Assembly (NCBI RefSeq): GCF_007746075.1
Contig: NZ_CP036339.1
Span: 3,997,786-4,061,785, forward strand
DNA from: Lacipirellula limnantheis
GTDB lineage: Bacteria > Planctomycetota > Planctomycetia > Pirellulales > Lacipirellulaceae
Direction: 5' to 3'
DNA: 64,000 bases
Shown here: positions 17,877 through 27,198 of the stretch, piece by piece
Position numbering within the stretch: the first letter of the stretch is position 1
Layout: each line of letters opens with the position of its first letter
Notes under the pieces: model-generated
Told to the model about the DNA's origin: nothing
Seen by the model: the letters and a program-made list of their open reading frames with translations, nothing else
The model's database searches: none
Position numbers and translations under genes: made by a program

Positions 17877-20800
17877 ATGACCAGCGCCGCCACCGACCGC
17901 AATCTGCTCTTCGGCATCCTTGCCGTGCAGATGGATTTTGTCCGCTCTGAGCAATTAATCGCCGCGATGAACGCCTGGGTGCTCGACAAAGGCAGGCCGC
18001 TAGGCGACCACCTCTCAGCGATCGGCGCGCTCCCCGCCGATGCGCGTCAACTCCTCGACGCCCTCGTTGACAAGCATATTGCGTTGCACGGGGGTCGCGC
18101 CGATGCAAGCCTCGCCGCCCTGAGCTCAGTCGAACCGCTACGACAAAGTCTGGCCGACATTGTTGATGGCGACGTGCAAACGAGTCTCGCCCACGCCGCC
18201 GCCCTGACGCCGCGCGGCGATCGCCACGCGACGGTCGCCATGCCTGCGCGCACACCGGCGGCGCCGTCCCAGCGCTTTCGCATCCTCCGCCCGCATGCTG
18301 CAGGCGGTCTCGGCAAGGTGTCCGTGGCTCGTGACAACGAACTCAATCGCGAAGTCGCGCTGAAGGAGTTGCATGATCGGCACGCCGACAACCTGGATAG
18401 TCGGGCGCGCTTCCTGCAAGAAGCAGAAATCACCGGCGGACTCGAACATCCAGGCGTCGTGCCGATCTACGGGCTCGGACAATACGCCGACGGCCGCCCT
18501 TTCTACGCGATGCGTTTCATCCGGGGCGATAGCCTTGCTCAGGCGATCGACCGCTTCCATCGCGAGGCCGACCCGTCGTGGCGACAGCCGGCAGACGTGC
18601 TGCAACTGCGCCGACTATTGTCGCGGTTCCTCGACGTTTGCAATGCCATCGATTACGCGCACAGTCGCGGCGTGCTCCACCGCGACCTTAAACCTGGCAA
18701 TATCATGCTGGGGCAGTATGGCGAAACGCTCGTCGTCGATTGGGGGCTGGCGAAGCCACAGGGAGAAGCCGAACCAGCCGCGGCCACCGACGATCCCAAT
18801 GCCACGCTACCCCATCAATCGGAACCGTTGCTCCGACCGCAATCGGGCTCTGGCTCTGCTCCCACGCAGATGGGGGCCGCCATTGGAACGCCGGCGTTCA
18901 TGAGTCCCGAGCAGGCTGCCGGTCGACTCGATGTGTTGAGCGGCGCAAGTGACGTCTACAGCCTGGGGGCCACGCTCTACGTCATTCTCACGGGACGTGC
19001 GCCGCAAGAAGACGATGATCTCGGCGTCGTTTTGCAGCGAGTCGCGCGGGGCGAATTCCCCAAGCCGCGATCGGTCAAGCCGGTAGTCCCCCGTGGCCTG
19101 GAGGCGATCTGCCTGAAGGCGATGGCGCTGCAGCCGCGCGATCGATATCCCTCGCCGCGCAAACTAGCCGACGACATCGAGGCCTGGCTTGCCGACGAAC
19201 CGGTTTCCGCGCTACCCGAATCAATTCCCGCCCAGACCGCGCGTTGGATCAAGAATCATCGCACGCTCGTCACCAGCGGGGTGGCGATGGCGTTAGTAGC
19301 CATCGTTGCACTAGCGGCCGGCAACGTTCAATTGCGCGCGGCGAACGACCGAGAGCGCGACGCGAAGACTGCAGCTCTCGCGGCGCAGGCGGCAGCGGAA
19401 AAGGCCCTCAAGCAAGCGGAGGCGGCGCAGGCTGAATCTCAGCGCCAAGCGACCCGTAATAATGCGCTGCTCGATCTTGCCCGTAAGTCGCTCGATCGCT
19501 ACGAAACGCTCAGCAAGTCTGAACTCCTCGCCAGTTACGGCATGGAATCGCTGCGCAGCGATTTGCTCGCGGCGGCCGTCGAATTCTATGACTCCCTTGC
19601 CGCACAAACCGATCAAACCGAGAAGTCTCGTCGCGATCGCGGCGAGGCCCTCTTCCGGTTGGGCAACGCCAATTGGCAACTTGGCCGCATGGACGACGCT
19701 CGGCAGGCTTACGAACAGGCCATTGCCCAGTTCCAGCAGCTTGCCCGTGAATTTCCTGACAATCTCGCCTACCGCCACGGCGGCGCGGTGAATGCCGCGA
19801 ACGTCGCTGAAATGCTGATCGATAATCGCGCGACGACTGACGCGGAGCGATACCTGAGCGAGGCGGCGACGACATTTGATCACCTCCGCGAACTCGAGCC
19901 CGGAGACGCCGGGTACGCCGCGCGCCGTGCGTACGTCGCGTCACTGGCGGGCGAGCGGTTCCGTCAACTTGGCCAAATGGAACCCGCCGTCGCCTCGTTC
20001 AATCAAGCCATCGAAATACTTCAGTCCGTCGATCTATCACGGGCGACGCCCGAGCAATCCGTCGACGTCCGCTTTCGGCTCGCACGTGCGCTGAACCAAC
20101 TCGCCGTCTTTGAACTGGAAGTTCTTTGGAAGTTTGCTCAAGCCGGCGACCATGTGCGGCAAGCCGTGCAAATCGCGCGGACGCTCCACGAAGAAGACCG
20201 CGACAACATTGAGGTCGCACATACTCTCGCCCAGATTCTCCGTCAGTCGGGCGATATTGAAGCTCGCGAGTTCCGTCTCGACGCCGCGCGCATGGCTTAC
20301 GACGAGGGGTTAGCAGTCGCAGTCGCGCTCGATAGAAGTCACCCCGACGTGCCGCACATTCGACAGGAGCTCGCGGAACTACACCAGTCGGCCGGCGTCC
20401 TGCACGGCCCCTTGGAGGACGCGAATCTCACGCCGGCCGGCCTAGAGCATCAAGAGCAGGCTGTCGCGATCGGCCGCGACTTGGCGAACAAGTTCCCGCA
20501 GCAAATCGACCGGCAGCTTGCCCTCGCGCGCTACGAGGCATCTCTGGCCGATGCCTACCGCTATCGAGGGCGCGCTGACGACGCCCGACGCTTGATCGAA
20601 GATGCGCGAGAAACGCTCGCACGAGCCTCCGCGGGAGGAGGCGAGAATTTCGATTTCCTGTTTTCTCTTGCGAACCTGCAGTTGCAGCTGGCCAACGTTA
20701 GTCGCGAGACTAGCGAACTTGATGCATCGCTGGAGGTTCTCGCCGAGGCACGGCGATCCATCGACAAACTAGAACAGCTCGCGCCAAACGTCGGCGAAGT

Positions 20801-21470
20801 CGCGCTGATGGCTGCCAATCAGCGACTGGCGCATAGCATGGCGCTGATCGACCTCAAGCGGGTGAGCGACGCCGTGGCGGAACTTAATCAATTCAACGCC
20901 GCCGTTCAGCGCTGCGGCGATCTTGCTGAAGCGCCTTGGATGAAAGCCTCGGTCGCGTCCATGAAGGCCCTGGCACACACGGCTAGGTTCGTCGGCGTGA
21001 ACGGCATTCGCAACGAGGGCGTTCTGCAAGCCCTCGCCGACGAGGGAGATTACCAGCTCTGCGCCGAACAAGCGAAAGCGTTTCCCCTCGTCACCGGCGA
21101 ACCCTCCGACCGCGTCGTCGCGGCCCAAGCCCTCGCCTACGCGGCCGCCCAGGCCGCTGCCGACGAACAACTAGGAGTTGACGACCAGTCACGCCTTGTC
21201 GACTCGCTCTCACTGGAGGCCATCCGCCAACTCGAACTGGCGTGGCGCCAAGGATACCTCCGCCGCGAAAAATCAAGCGGCATCGCCGGCCTCCTCTTCG
21301 GTTCCGCCATCTCACCCGACGAAGTTCGAGAAGACGAGCAGTTCCAAGCGCTCAAGTCCCGCGACGAATTCGCCAAGCTGCTGCAGCGCGTCGAGAAGGA
21401 AGACCCGCCTGCCGAATCGGCTCCCTCCGCTGCTCCTAAGGCGGGGGAGGAAACGTCAACAGCCCAATAG
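17877..21470 (+). CDS. Membrane serine/threonine protein kinase with TPR repeats
   Basis: 1197 residues from the ATG at 17877; an in-frame ATG at 17823 is possible. The N-terminal ~75 residues (NLLFGILAVQMDFV, WVLDKGRPLGDHL) are a planctomycete kinase-associated segment. The kinase domain follows: glycine loop about residue 143 (AAGGLGKV), lysine in VALKEL, HRDLKPGN about 268 and DWGLAK about 288 (Trp instead of Phe in DFG). One membrane helix at about 461-485 separates it from a long coiled-coil and TPR region to about 1080. A final ~100 residues end near LLQRVEKED. Confidence 0.88.
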   Translation: MTSAATDRNLLFGILAVQMDFVRSEQLIAAMNAWVLDKGRPLGDHLSAIGALPADARQLLDALVDKHIALHGGRADASLAALSSVEPLRQSLADIVDGDVQTSLAHAAALTPRGDRHATVAMPARTPAAPSQRFRILRPHAAGGLGKVSVARDNELNREVALKELHDRHADNLDSRARFLQEAEITGGLEHPGVVPIYGLGQYADGRPFYAMRFIRGDSLAQAIDRFHREADPSWRQPADVLQLRRLLSRFLDVCNAIDYAHSRGVLHRDLKPGNIMLGQYGETLVVDWGLAKPQGEAEPAAATDDPNATLPHQSEPLLRPQSGSGSAPTQMGAAIGTPAFMSPEQAAGRLDVLSGASDVYSLGATLYVILTGRAPQEDDDLGVVLQRVARGEFPKPRSVKPVVPRGLEAICLKAMALQPRDRYPSPRKLADDIEAWLADEPVSALPESIPAQTARWIKNHRTLVTSGVAMALVAIVALAAGNVQLRAANDRERDAKTAALAAQAAAEKALKQAEAAQAESQRQATRNNALLDLARKSLDRYETLSKSELLASYGMESLRSDLLAAAVEFYDSLAAQTDQTEKSRRDRGEALFRLGNANWQLGRMDDARQAYEQAIAQFQQLAREFPDNLAYRHGGAVNAANVAEMLIDNRATTDAERYLSEAATTFDHLRELEPGDAGYAARRAYVASLAGERFRQLGQMEPAVASFNQAIEILQSVDLSRATPEQSVDVRFRLARALNQLAVFELEVLWKFAQAGDHVRQAVQIARTLHEEDRDNIEVAHTLAQILRQSGDIEAREFRLDAARMAYDEGLAVAVALDRSHPDVPHIRQELAELHQSAGVLHGPLEDANLTPAGLEHQEQAVAIGRDLANKFPQQIDRQLALARYEASLADAYRYRGRADDARRLIEDARETLARASAGGGENFDFLFSLANLQLQLANVSRETSELDASLEVLAEARRSIDKLEQLAPNVGEVALMAANQRLAHSMALIDLKRVSDAVAELNQFNAAVQRCGDLAEAPWMKASVASMKALAHTARFVGVNGIRNEGVLQALADEGDYQLCAEQAKAFPLVTGEPSDRVVAAQALAYAAAQAAADEQLGVDDQSRLVDSLSLEAIRQLELAWRQGYLRREKSSGIAGLLFGSAISPDEVREDEQFQALKSRDEFAKLLQRVEKEDPPAESAPSAAPKAGEETSTAQ

Positions 21471-21739
21471 CCTGTCCCGGCGACGCAGCCGCCCGCGAGC
21501 GGTGATGAGGCATCAGCCCACTAAAGCCTCGCTAAACGAGGCCGCAACCCGCAAACCCAAGTCTCGAATTCCCGCTATCGAGGGGCGGGGGCCCGCTTGC
21601 CGACCCTCGGTTTGCGAGCTATATTTCTTGCTTCAGGACGGCTTCGGCCCCCTGGCCAATGAGCCCCGTAGGCAGGCATTTGCCGGCGTTTTCCAACGTC
21701 AGCGAACTTTCCGCCCCACTGCGGCCTCTTTCGCTACAC

Positions 21740-21813
21740 GGCGCTGTAGCTCAATTGGTTAGAGCACTGGACTGTCGATCCAGAGGTTGCGGGTTCGAGC
21801 CCCGTCAGCGTCG
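21740..21813 (+). tRNA. tRNA-Asp (GTC)
   Basis: 74 nucleotides fold as a full cloverleaf. The 7-bp acceptor stem is GGCGCTG with CAGCGTC (one G-T pair), the D-arm is AGCTCAATTGGTTAGAGC, the anticodon stem CTGGA/TCCAG encloses loop CTGTCGA with anticodon GTC, and the T-arm is GCGGGTTCGAGCCCCGT. The CCA end is not encoded. Its 3' part is the left attachment site of the element that follows, so the present 3' end was probably supplied by the element. Confidence 0.95.
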
Positions 21814-21817
21814 CTTC
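21769..21817. repeat. attL: 49-bp direct repeat inside tRNA-Asp
   Basis: Runs from the last two G of the anticodon stem's 5' strand through the anticodon, T-arm and acceptor 3' strand to four bases past the tRNA. It matches 36799-36847 base for base; the bases on both sides differ. Integration into the 3' end of a tRNA with reconstitution of the gene is standard for tyrosine integrases. Confidence 0.92.
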
Positions 21818-21869
21818 TTATGTGGTAAGGACTTAGGTCACGTCCGAGCGGACTTCAAATTCGCCCGGC

Positions 21870-21881
21870 GTACCTAGGTAC
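21870..21881. repeat. 12-bp perfect palindrome at left end of element
   Basis: GTACCTAGGTAC overlaps the stop codon of the integrase gene, about 50 bases inside attL. Related sequences occur near the right end at 36668-36696. A site bound by the integrase or an excisionase is a reasonable guess. Confidence 0.5.
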
Positions 21882-23091
21882 CCTTGGCCGTTGCTAGCCG
21901 CTGGCGGATAGCTTCGGCCGTTCGTTGCGTGTTCTCGGGTGCGTAGAACCGCCGCGTTGTGGCCACGTTGGCGTGCCGCATTATGGCCGCCACGTCGCGT
22001 TCCAAGACGCCGGCGGCAATCAAACGGTCCGCGAGACTTCGCCGCAAATCGTGACTACTGGCGTGTTTTGCGGGCTTGCCCGGCGTTGCTGGCGAGACGA
22101 TAACGCCAGACGCCTTGCCGATCCGGGTAACGATCTTCGACGCCCATTTCGCCGAGGGGCGCCCCTGCCTTGGCTTCCGGCCGTCGGTCCGAATCCCTTG
22201 AGGATTGAACGCAAAACCCCGCCGCCGCCCCGCTGGCGTGCGGAGCAATAGGCGTTCGAAGCCGGGCAGTAGAGGGATGCTTTCTTCCGTGGCGTTCTTT
22301 TGGCGGGTCGCCGGAATTGCCAGCGTAGGTAGCCCTTCGCCGAAAGTGGGTACGATGTACCTAGGATCGGACCAATGAACCGCCAAAAGCTCGCCGAGGC
22401 GAAGCCCCGATTCCCAAAGCCCTCGAAGCAAAAGGCGCCATGAACGAGCCGCCTCGACGCCCACAACGCCACGGGTCGCCCGGAGCATTGCCGCAAATTC
22501 GCTGGCGGTTAGCGGGCGGCCTTTCATGGCTTTTAGCTTCGAAGTCTTAAGCCGCTTTATCCTAGGTACGGCTTCGATCCAACCTAGCCCGGCGGCCCAA
22601 TTCAACGCGGCCAACACGACGGCCATCGTAGTCCGAACGCTATGGGGGGACCGCGGCGCCACGGGTCCGGCCTTCCGGCCACGGCTCGGCGCCTCTCCCG
22701 CCAAAAGCCGGGATTGCAAATCGTGTAACGCCTCGGCGTTCGCCACGTCGCCAAGGTTTCGCGGCGATAGGATTCGCTCGATAACGTCTAGCCGGTACTC
22801 GACGGCTTGGGGGTCTTTTAGCGTACTGACGTGAATTCGCGTGTAAGCGTCTCGAAAATCCTGCCACGGCATATTGGCCCCGCCGACGGCTCGGCGTTTT
22901 GGCTTGGCTTCAATGCCGAGGCGAAGCTTAGCCTCAAGGTCGGCTTTTTGCTCCATCGCCTCGGCTTCGTTGTGCGTTTTGGTCGATATGCGAATTTCCT
23001 TCTGCGTCTCGGGGTCGGTGTAACGTAGTTGGAAACATCGGCCCACTACCCGGCCTAGCCGGACCGATGGGGGTTTGTTGCTTTTGGCCAT
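21874..23091 (-). CDS. Tyrosine recombinase / integrase
   Basis: 405 residues from the ATG at 23091 (MAKSNKPPSVRLG); an alternative start at 23136 adds 15. The N-terminal arm-binding part is basic, a core-binding domain lies at about 75-185, and the catalytic domain covers about 195-400. Catalytic residues visible are Arg in LWESGLRLGELL, HDLRRS (HxxR), His in MRHANV and the nucleophile Tyr in TRRFYAPEN. It sits next to the tRNA att site and points to it, the usual arrangement, so it should insert and excise the element. Confidence 0.93.
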   Translation of the reverse strand: MAKSNKPPSVRLGRVVGRCFQLRYTDPETQKEIRISTKTHNEAEAMEQKADLEAKLRLGIEAKPKRRAVGGANMPWQDFRDAYTRIHVSTLKDPQAVEYRLDVIERILSPRNLGDVANAEALHDLQSRLLAGEAPSRGRKAGPVAPRSPHSVRTTMAVVLAALNWAAGLGWIEAVPRIKRLKTSKLKAMKGRPLTASEFAAMLRATRGVVGVEAARSWRLLLRGLWESGLRLGELLAVHWSDPRYIVPTFGEGLPTLAIPATRQKNATEESIPLLPGFERLLLRTPAGRRRGFAFNPQGIRTDGRKPRQGRPSAKWASKIVTRIGKASGVIVSPATPGKPAKHASSHDLRRSLADRLIAAGVLERDVAAIMRHANVATTRRFYAPENTQRTAEAIRQRLATAKGT

Positions 23092-23375
23092 TTGTCGATT
23101 GCTCCAATTTGACGGTTGCCCATTAATACTAACCACGACTTGCCGCCGCGCAAGTTAGCTTGGATGCGTGCTAGGGAACTGGCGTGGCGGTATCTAGTCA
23201 CGCCGCCAAGTCGCCTGTAACTGGCCACGATGCGAAACCAATGCGACCGCGTGGGGTTTACCCCGGTTGGCGCCGCTTTCTAAATCCCCCGCTGCGGCTC
23301 CACGCGGTGGGAATCCGCGACAATCGCCACGCCGGCCCTACTATCCCCATAGGACCGGCGTGGCTCTTTTGACGG

Positions 23376-23693
23376 CTAACGAACGATGCCATAGGGCCGA
23401 TTCGGATTGCCGCGGTACGACGCCACGGCCGGCGTCGGTTCGTCGTCGTAGTCGGCCAAGTCGAAGTCGTCGGGATTAGGGAACCGAATTGCATCGGCGA
23501 AGTTCTCGAAATGGGGGTTTAGGGTGTCATTACTCCCGTGAAAGTGGGCGCCCTTTTGGCGGTTTGGGAAAAGACTGCCCAAACCTGCCGGAAACCCAGC
23601 ACCGCACTTGAAGGCGATATTTGTCAGCCAGGGGAAATACAGTAGCCTCTCGCGACAATCGCCAACCTCAATCCACTGGGAGTTCCACGACAA
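23376..23693 (-). CDS. Possible small unknown protein
   Basis: 105 codons from a TTG at 23693. The C-terminal half is acidic and protein-like (PNPDDFDLADYDDEPTPAV), while the N-terminal part is less convincing. It diverges from the next gene with almost no spacing (starts at 23693 and 23694), which is awkward for promoters; a shorter start is possible. No family is recognised. Confidence 0.35.
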   Translation of the reverse strand: MSWNSQWIEVGDCRERLLYFPWLTNIAFKCGAGFPAGLGSLFPNRQKGAHFHGSNDTLNPHFENFADAIRFPNPDDFDLADYDDEPTPAVASYRGNPNRPYGIVR

Positions 23694-24290
23694 ATGAATG
23701 TCCGAATTGTCGTTGCAGTTGCGGGGTTCTTACTAGCAAACGTGGCGGTCGGTGAGCGGCTGACACTTACAAGTGAACAAACTCTTAGGGTGGACTTCCA
23801 GGTAAGGCGACCATTTTATCTAGAGCCAGATGTCGTGTATATCGGCTTTGACAATTCGTCGATTGCCAACTGGATTGGTACGGTGCGATGTTCGTTGTTC
23901 TTAGAATCACAGCTTATCGGGGTATCAACAAATTCTACAGTCAGGGAGGTAGTCGGGCCCGTCAGCTTGCACCCAGCGGGCGTTTGGAGGTCCTCCGCAA
24001 GTTTGTTTGCTTTCGGGACGCCAACAACTGTAGATTTTGGCGATATGTTCTCCGGATTAAGCACGGGGAGTATTGAGTTGGTGATTGAATCGGGCGCGGT
24101 ATCGTTTGACCGCGAAGGCGTACAGGTGGTGCTATTGCAAGCGACTAACTTCGCCGGCGGATATGTCGTCGAGCCATTCCCGACTATCATGTCAGTTGCT
24201 ATCGTTCCCGAGCCAATTGCGTTCGTCTTGATCGGGACGGCAGTGGCGTTGCTCGGGCTTTATCGCCGACGCGGTGTTGATCCAGCGTAA
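23694..24290 (+). CDS. PEP-CTERM protein in the element
   Basis: 198 residues. The signal peptide is MNVRIVVAVAGFLLANVAVG, followed by a beta-rich middle. The tail has the PEP-CTERM pattern: VPEPIAF, a hydrophobic helix, then YRRRG. Such proteins are exported and processed by an exosortase at the PEP motif. The gene is visibly richer in A/T than the flanking chromosome. It is the only clear PEP-CTERM gene inside the element. Confidence 0.7.
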   Translation: MNVRIVVAVAGFLLANVAVGERLTLTSEQTLRVDFQVRRPFYLEPDVVYIGFDNSSIANWIGTVRCSLFLESQLIGVSTNSTVREVVGPVSLHPAGVWRSSASLFAFGTPTTVDFGDMFSGLSTGSIELVIESGAVSFDREGVQVVLLQATNFAGGYVVEPFPTIMSVAIVPEPIAFVLIGTAVALLGLYRRRGVDPA

Positions 24291-24492
24291 AGACCCGCTC
24301 CGCTCATTATCGGCTCCTGATTCGCCGGGTCGCCGAACGATCGACTTGCGGCCAGGCGATGAGGTTTGGGCCCGCAATCGCTATCGCCGCATCTTGGCGA
24401 TTGAAGTCGTCCGCGACGATTGGCTAACCGCCGACGAAGCCAGCGGGCTAATTGGCCGCGAGGGGTATATTTATCGGCCGATCGCTAAATAG
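24274..24492 (+). CDS. Small unknown protein
   Basis: 72 codons from a GTG at 24274, overlapping the end of the PEP-CTERM gene by 17 bases in another frame. It has a compact, mixed composition (RPGDEVWARNRYRRILAIEVV, then DDWLTADEASGLIGREGYIYRP) that looks like a real folded protein. No family is recognised. The overlap suggests translational coupling. Confidence 0.5.
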   Translation: MLIQRKDPLRSLSAPDSPGRRTIDLRPGDEVWARNRYRRILAIEVVRDDWLTADEASGLIGREGYIYRPIAK

Positions 24493-24586
24493 CCGCTAGC
24501 GGTCATTTCAGCGTTCCCCAGTTGTCTCCTGCCCTGATACAATGCGTCCGCACTTTTCTTCCATACCACGAACGGAGTTCGCGAAG

Positions 24587-25210
24587 ATGAGAACGGCATT
24601 CGCAGTCGCCCTGGTGTTTACCCTTTCACTGGCGGCGGTCCGGGCAACCGAAACGCCTGAGGTTATCTTGCATGGCGTTCAAGAAATTGCACCCGCGCCC
24701 GTCCCGGCTGATCCCGACGATTCGATGCCCGCGCCGGCACAGTCTTCGCCGTTGAATGACGCCAAAGTCTGCGTCCTGCTAAAGGCGAAATCGTTCGAAA
24801 TCAAAACGGATAAGTCCTTGCGTCCTGCAAGCGACGAGCCAGCGGCGTATCTGATCTGCGATAACGTTACAACGTCAAGCACGGCTGGCGGCGAAACGAT
24901 GATCAAGTGTACGAATTGCAAGATTACTCTGCCCAACGGCATTAATGCGTCAGCCGGTGACGTGGCGTTTGATACGAAAACGAATCTCTTGATTCTCACT
25001 GGCACAGACGAATCGCCCGCGACGATGACAATGGCTGGCACGGAGAGTAAGGCGGCAAAGATCGAAATGAAGATCAATCGGGCTAGTTGGGGCGTCGCGG
25101 CGCCGATTATGACGCCGGGAGCCTACCCGTCGATAGGTTACCCGTCGATAGGTTCGCCGACGCCATCCAATGCCGTACCGTCGCAGCCCCAGATTTCGGC
25201 AAAGTATTAG
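24587..25210 (+). CDS. Secreted unknown protein
   Basis: 207 residues from the ATG at 24587, with GGAG about 12 bases upstream and a signal peptide (MRTAFAVALVFTLSLAAVRA-T). The middle region (MIKCTNCKITLPNGINASAGDVAFD, in part) resembles beta-helical or OstA-like segments, but this is weak. The C-terminus has a tandem YPSIG-YPSIG repeat in a Pro/Ser-rich tail. It lies in the element's cargo block, convergent with the membrane-protein array. Confidence 0.6.
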   Translation: MRTAFAVALVFTLSLAAVRATETPEVILHGVQEIAPAPVPADPDDSMPAPAQSSPLNDAKVCVLLKAKSFEIKTDKSLRPASDEPAAYLICDNVTTSSTAGGETMIKCTNCKITLPNGINASAGDVAFDTKTNLLILTGTDESPATMTMAGTESKAAKIEMKINRASWGVAAPIMTPGAYPSIGYPSIGSPTPSNAVPSQPQISAKY

Positions 25211-25260
25211 GCGTCGACAAAGACGTGCGAAAGCAACTCGGGGCGTTCACGCTCGATAAG

Positions 25261-25692
25261 CTAAAGGGCTAGCGGCATGGCCAGCAACGCGGCGACGACG
25301 GCGAAGACGATTAACGCCGAGCGAATCGAGAACTGGCGACGGAAGCGAATCACGCCGACGCCAGCGAGGGCGAAGACTAGGGCGGGATACCAGAGGGGGA
25401 AAAAGACGGTGGCCGTGTCCACGGCCCCGAACCTCCCTTTCGCGATCATATAGTCTTCGAACCACATTTTGCGAGAAGTGTTCTCTACGCTTATGTACAA
25501 AAGTTGTTTTTCATCGAACGGACTGGGCTCGATCGAGATACACCCCAAGCCACCACTACCGTCGAGCCTCGCACACCAGCTGAATGGACAGACACCCGCA
25601 GTGTACTCGTTACCGCCAATCCATAATGCCAAGCAACCGACGCTCACCGCGAAGCAGAATGTCGCCAGTGCATAGCGGATGATTTTGGCCAT
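25261..25692 (-). CDS. RYALA-type two-helix membrane protein, copy 1
   Basis: 143 residues. It begins MAKIIRYALATFCFAVSVG with an N-terminal helix (about 7-27). A polar, exported-looking middle follows. A second hydrophobic helix (ALVFALAGVGVIRF) leads to RRQFSIRSALIVFA and a third helix at the end. Four related genes stand in this array (25261, 25702, 26162, 27743) plus one fragment. Function unknown. The RFRRQFSIRSAL motif joining the last two helices is the family's best-conserved part. Confidence 0.7.
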   Translation of the reverse strand: MAKIIRYALATFCFAVSVGCLALWIGGNEYTAGVCPFSWCARLDGSGGLGCISIEPSPFDEKQLLYISVENTSRKMWFEDYMIAKGRFGAVDTATVFFPLWYPALVFALAGVGVIRFRRQFSIRSALIVFAVVAALLAMPLAL

Positions 25693-25701
25693 GGCGGTAA
25701 C

Positions 25702-26121
25702 TTACAGAAGAGCTATCATCCCAAACAACAAAGACACGATCGTCGTCGCAATCAATGCCAAGCGGATCGTGAAGCGTCTAACCTGCAGGATGCCGACGCC
25801 AGCGAAGGCGAAGATGAGGGATGCGTACCAGAGTGGTAAATGGTATCCATACCCATCGTGACCGAATAATGCTTTGCCTTTCGCTGGTGGGCTGATTGAT
25901 GGTTCCGACATCTTCGGGATGAACGCCCAACTCGTTTCCGTCGCAGGAGGTGAGCTGCGCACGTCCCACCAGAGGAATCCCCGATTGACATCAATTACGA
26001 CGTTCCAAGTTGTCGCGTAGTAGCCCACCTGGCTCTTTAGGCCCGTCCACCACATCGCCAGACATCCGACGCTCACCGCGAAGCAAACGGACGCCAGGGC
26101 GTAGCGGACATACTTGGCCAT
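25702..26121 (-). CDS. RYALA-type two-helix membrane protein, copy 2
   Basis: 139 residues from the ATG at 26121 (MAKYVRYALASVCFAVSVGCLAMWW). The middle region differs strongly from the other copies, while the N-terminal helix and the C-terminal LIFAFAGVGILQVRRFTIRLALIA segment are conserved. This suggests a fixed membrane frame with a variable exposed part. It lies 9 bases upstream of copy 1 in the same direction. Confidence 0.7.
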   Translation of the reverse strand: MAKYVRYALASVCFAVSVGCLAMWWTGLKSQVGYYATTWNVVIDVNRGFLWWDVRSSPPATETSWAFIPKMSEPSISPPAKGKALFGHDGYGYHLPLWYASLIFAFAGVGILQVRRFTIRLALIATTIVSLLFGMIALL

Positions 26122-26161
26122 TGCGGCAGTATAGCAAAAGCCCAATGAGTCGCAGGGTAAG

Positions 26162-26620
26162 CTAAAGCATCAGCGGCATGGCCAGCAACGCGGCGACGAC
26201 GGCGAAAGCAATTAACGCCGAGCGAATCGAAAACTGGCGACGGAAGCGAATCACGCCGACGCCAGCGAGGGTGAAGATGAGGGCGGGATACCAGTGCGGG
26301 CAGTACCAATTTTCGCGGAGAGCGACGACTGAGAATTTTCCGAAATGACTTCCTGTCTGCCTTACCGCATGTTCGACCTCCCATAGGAAATCTGGGGCCC
26401 AGGCTCGAGTAGCTGAGTAGAAGTCTACCGGAGATGTTCGGTAACTAGTCCAGCCGCCTACGGTTACATAGCCACGTATGGATTCCGCCCTCCAAAAGGT
26501 CTCCTGATTCCGCATTCGTAACGTATCCGCGTGGGAGTAGCTCCGCCACCACAACGCCAAACAAGCAACGCTCGCCGCGAAGCAAACGGACGCCAGGGCG
26601 TAACGGATATACTTCGTCAT
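26162..26620 (-). CDS. RYALA-type two-helix membrane protein, copy 3
   Basis: 152 residues, starting MTKYIRYALASVCFAASVACLALWW. The C-terminal part is nearly identical to copy 1 (ALIFTLAGVGVIRFRRQFSI), also at DNA level over about 100 bases at 26165-26290 versus 25265-25390, which indicates recent duplication or gene conversion. The middle part is unrelated to copy 1. It lies directly downstream of the 26627 secreted-protein gene. Confidence 0.7.
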   Translation of the reverse strand: MTKYIRYALASVCFAASVACLALWWRSYSHADTLRMRNQETFWRAESIRGYVTVGGWTSYRTSPVDFYSATRAWAPDFLWEVEHAVRQTGSHFGKFSVVALRENWYCPHWYPALIFTLAGVGVIRFRRQFSIRSALIAFAVVAALLAMPLML

Positions 26621-26626
26621 GTCGGC

Positions 26627-26965
26627 TTACTCTTCCGGGAACTGGCTAACCACCAGTGTCGGTCGAACACTTTGGCCAACGTGCCACGTTTTGCCCGTCG
26701 CCGTATCGACGATGTAGCAACCTTCATTTCCGGGCCAGCCATACGCAGTCGCCTGGAATCGTCCTATCGGGGCCGGTGCTTCGGGAGTTACGACCTTTCT
26801 AGCCTGCCTGCTGTTCGAAATTTCCACCATTGGACCGATGACCGGTTCGTCCAGAACCAAGTCGTCAAGATTCGACGGCTTCGCTTCGGCATCCCGACTC
26901 CAATCCACGTCGGATGCGGCCCAACCGACCACGACGCCAACGAGCAACAGGCAGAGCGATTTCAT
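26627..26965 (-). CDS. Small secreted protein, family A copy 1
   Basis: 112 residues. An N-terminal signal peptide or anchor (MKSLCLLLVGVVVGWAAS) is followed by a variable acidic part and a conserved block: GRFQATAYG..GCYIVDTATGKTWHV. A second copy is at 27199-27615. The VDTxTGKTWHV stretch is a compact beta unit of unknown role. The upstream 130 bases are almost identical in both copies, so they should be expressed together. Each precedes a RYALA gene or fragment, suggesting a paired unit. Confidence 0.65.
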   Translation of the reverse strand: MKSLCLLLVGVVVGWAASDVDWSRDAEAKPSNLDDLVLDEPVIGPMVEISNSRQARKVVTPEAPAPIGRFQATAYGWPGNEGCYIVDTATGKTWHVGQSVRPTLVVSQFPEE

Positions 26966-27098
26966 AAGTAAATCTCCGGTCAGATTAAAAAGGATTGTAA
27001 TGTCACTATATCCTCCCCACGTCGAAAGGTGGATGCAACCGCTGGAACGTCGGAGGAATCGTGATGCGAAAAGGATGCCTTACCACCCTTAGCTACAA
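26931..27098. repeat. 168-bp direct repeat, copy 1
   Basis: Matches 27581-27748 at a constant offset of 650 bases with only about ten differences and no gap. It covers the first codons of a family-A gene, its ribosome site and upstream region, and the end of the neighbouring RYALA fragment. It marks a tandem duplication of a ~650-bp gene-pair unit. Confidence 0.85.
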
Positions 27099-27188
27099 AA
27101 GGTGAGTCGTACTCCGCCACCACAAAGCCAAGCACCCAACGCTCGCCCCGAAGAGGAGTGCAGCCAGCGTATATCGGAGGTACTTAAT
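27093..27188 (-). pseudogene. Truncated RYALA-type membrane protein fragment
   Basis: In one frame the bases encode IKYLRYTLAALLFGASVG, then CLALWWRSTTHLL and a stop, matching the N-terminal helix of the four array genes. There is no ATG in the family position: the codons before ATT-AAG read GAC-GCC where the paralogues have ATG-GCC or similar. The exposed part and C-terminal helices are missing. This is a fifth, decayed copy left by the local duplication. Confidence 0.75.
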
Positions 27189-27198
27189 GGCGTCGGGG

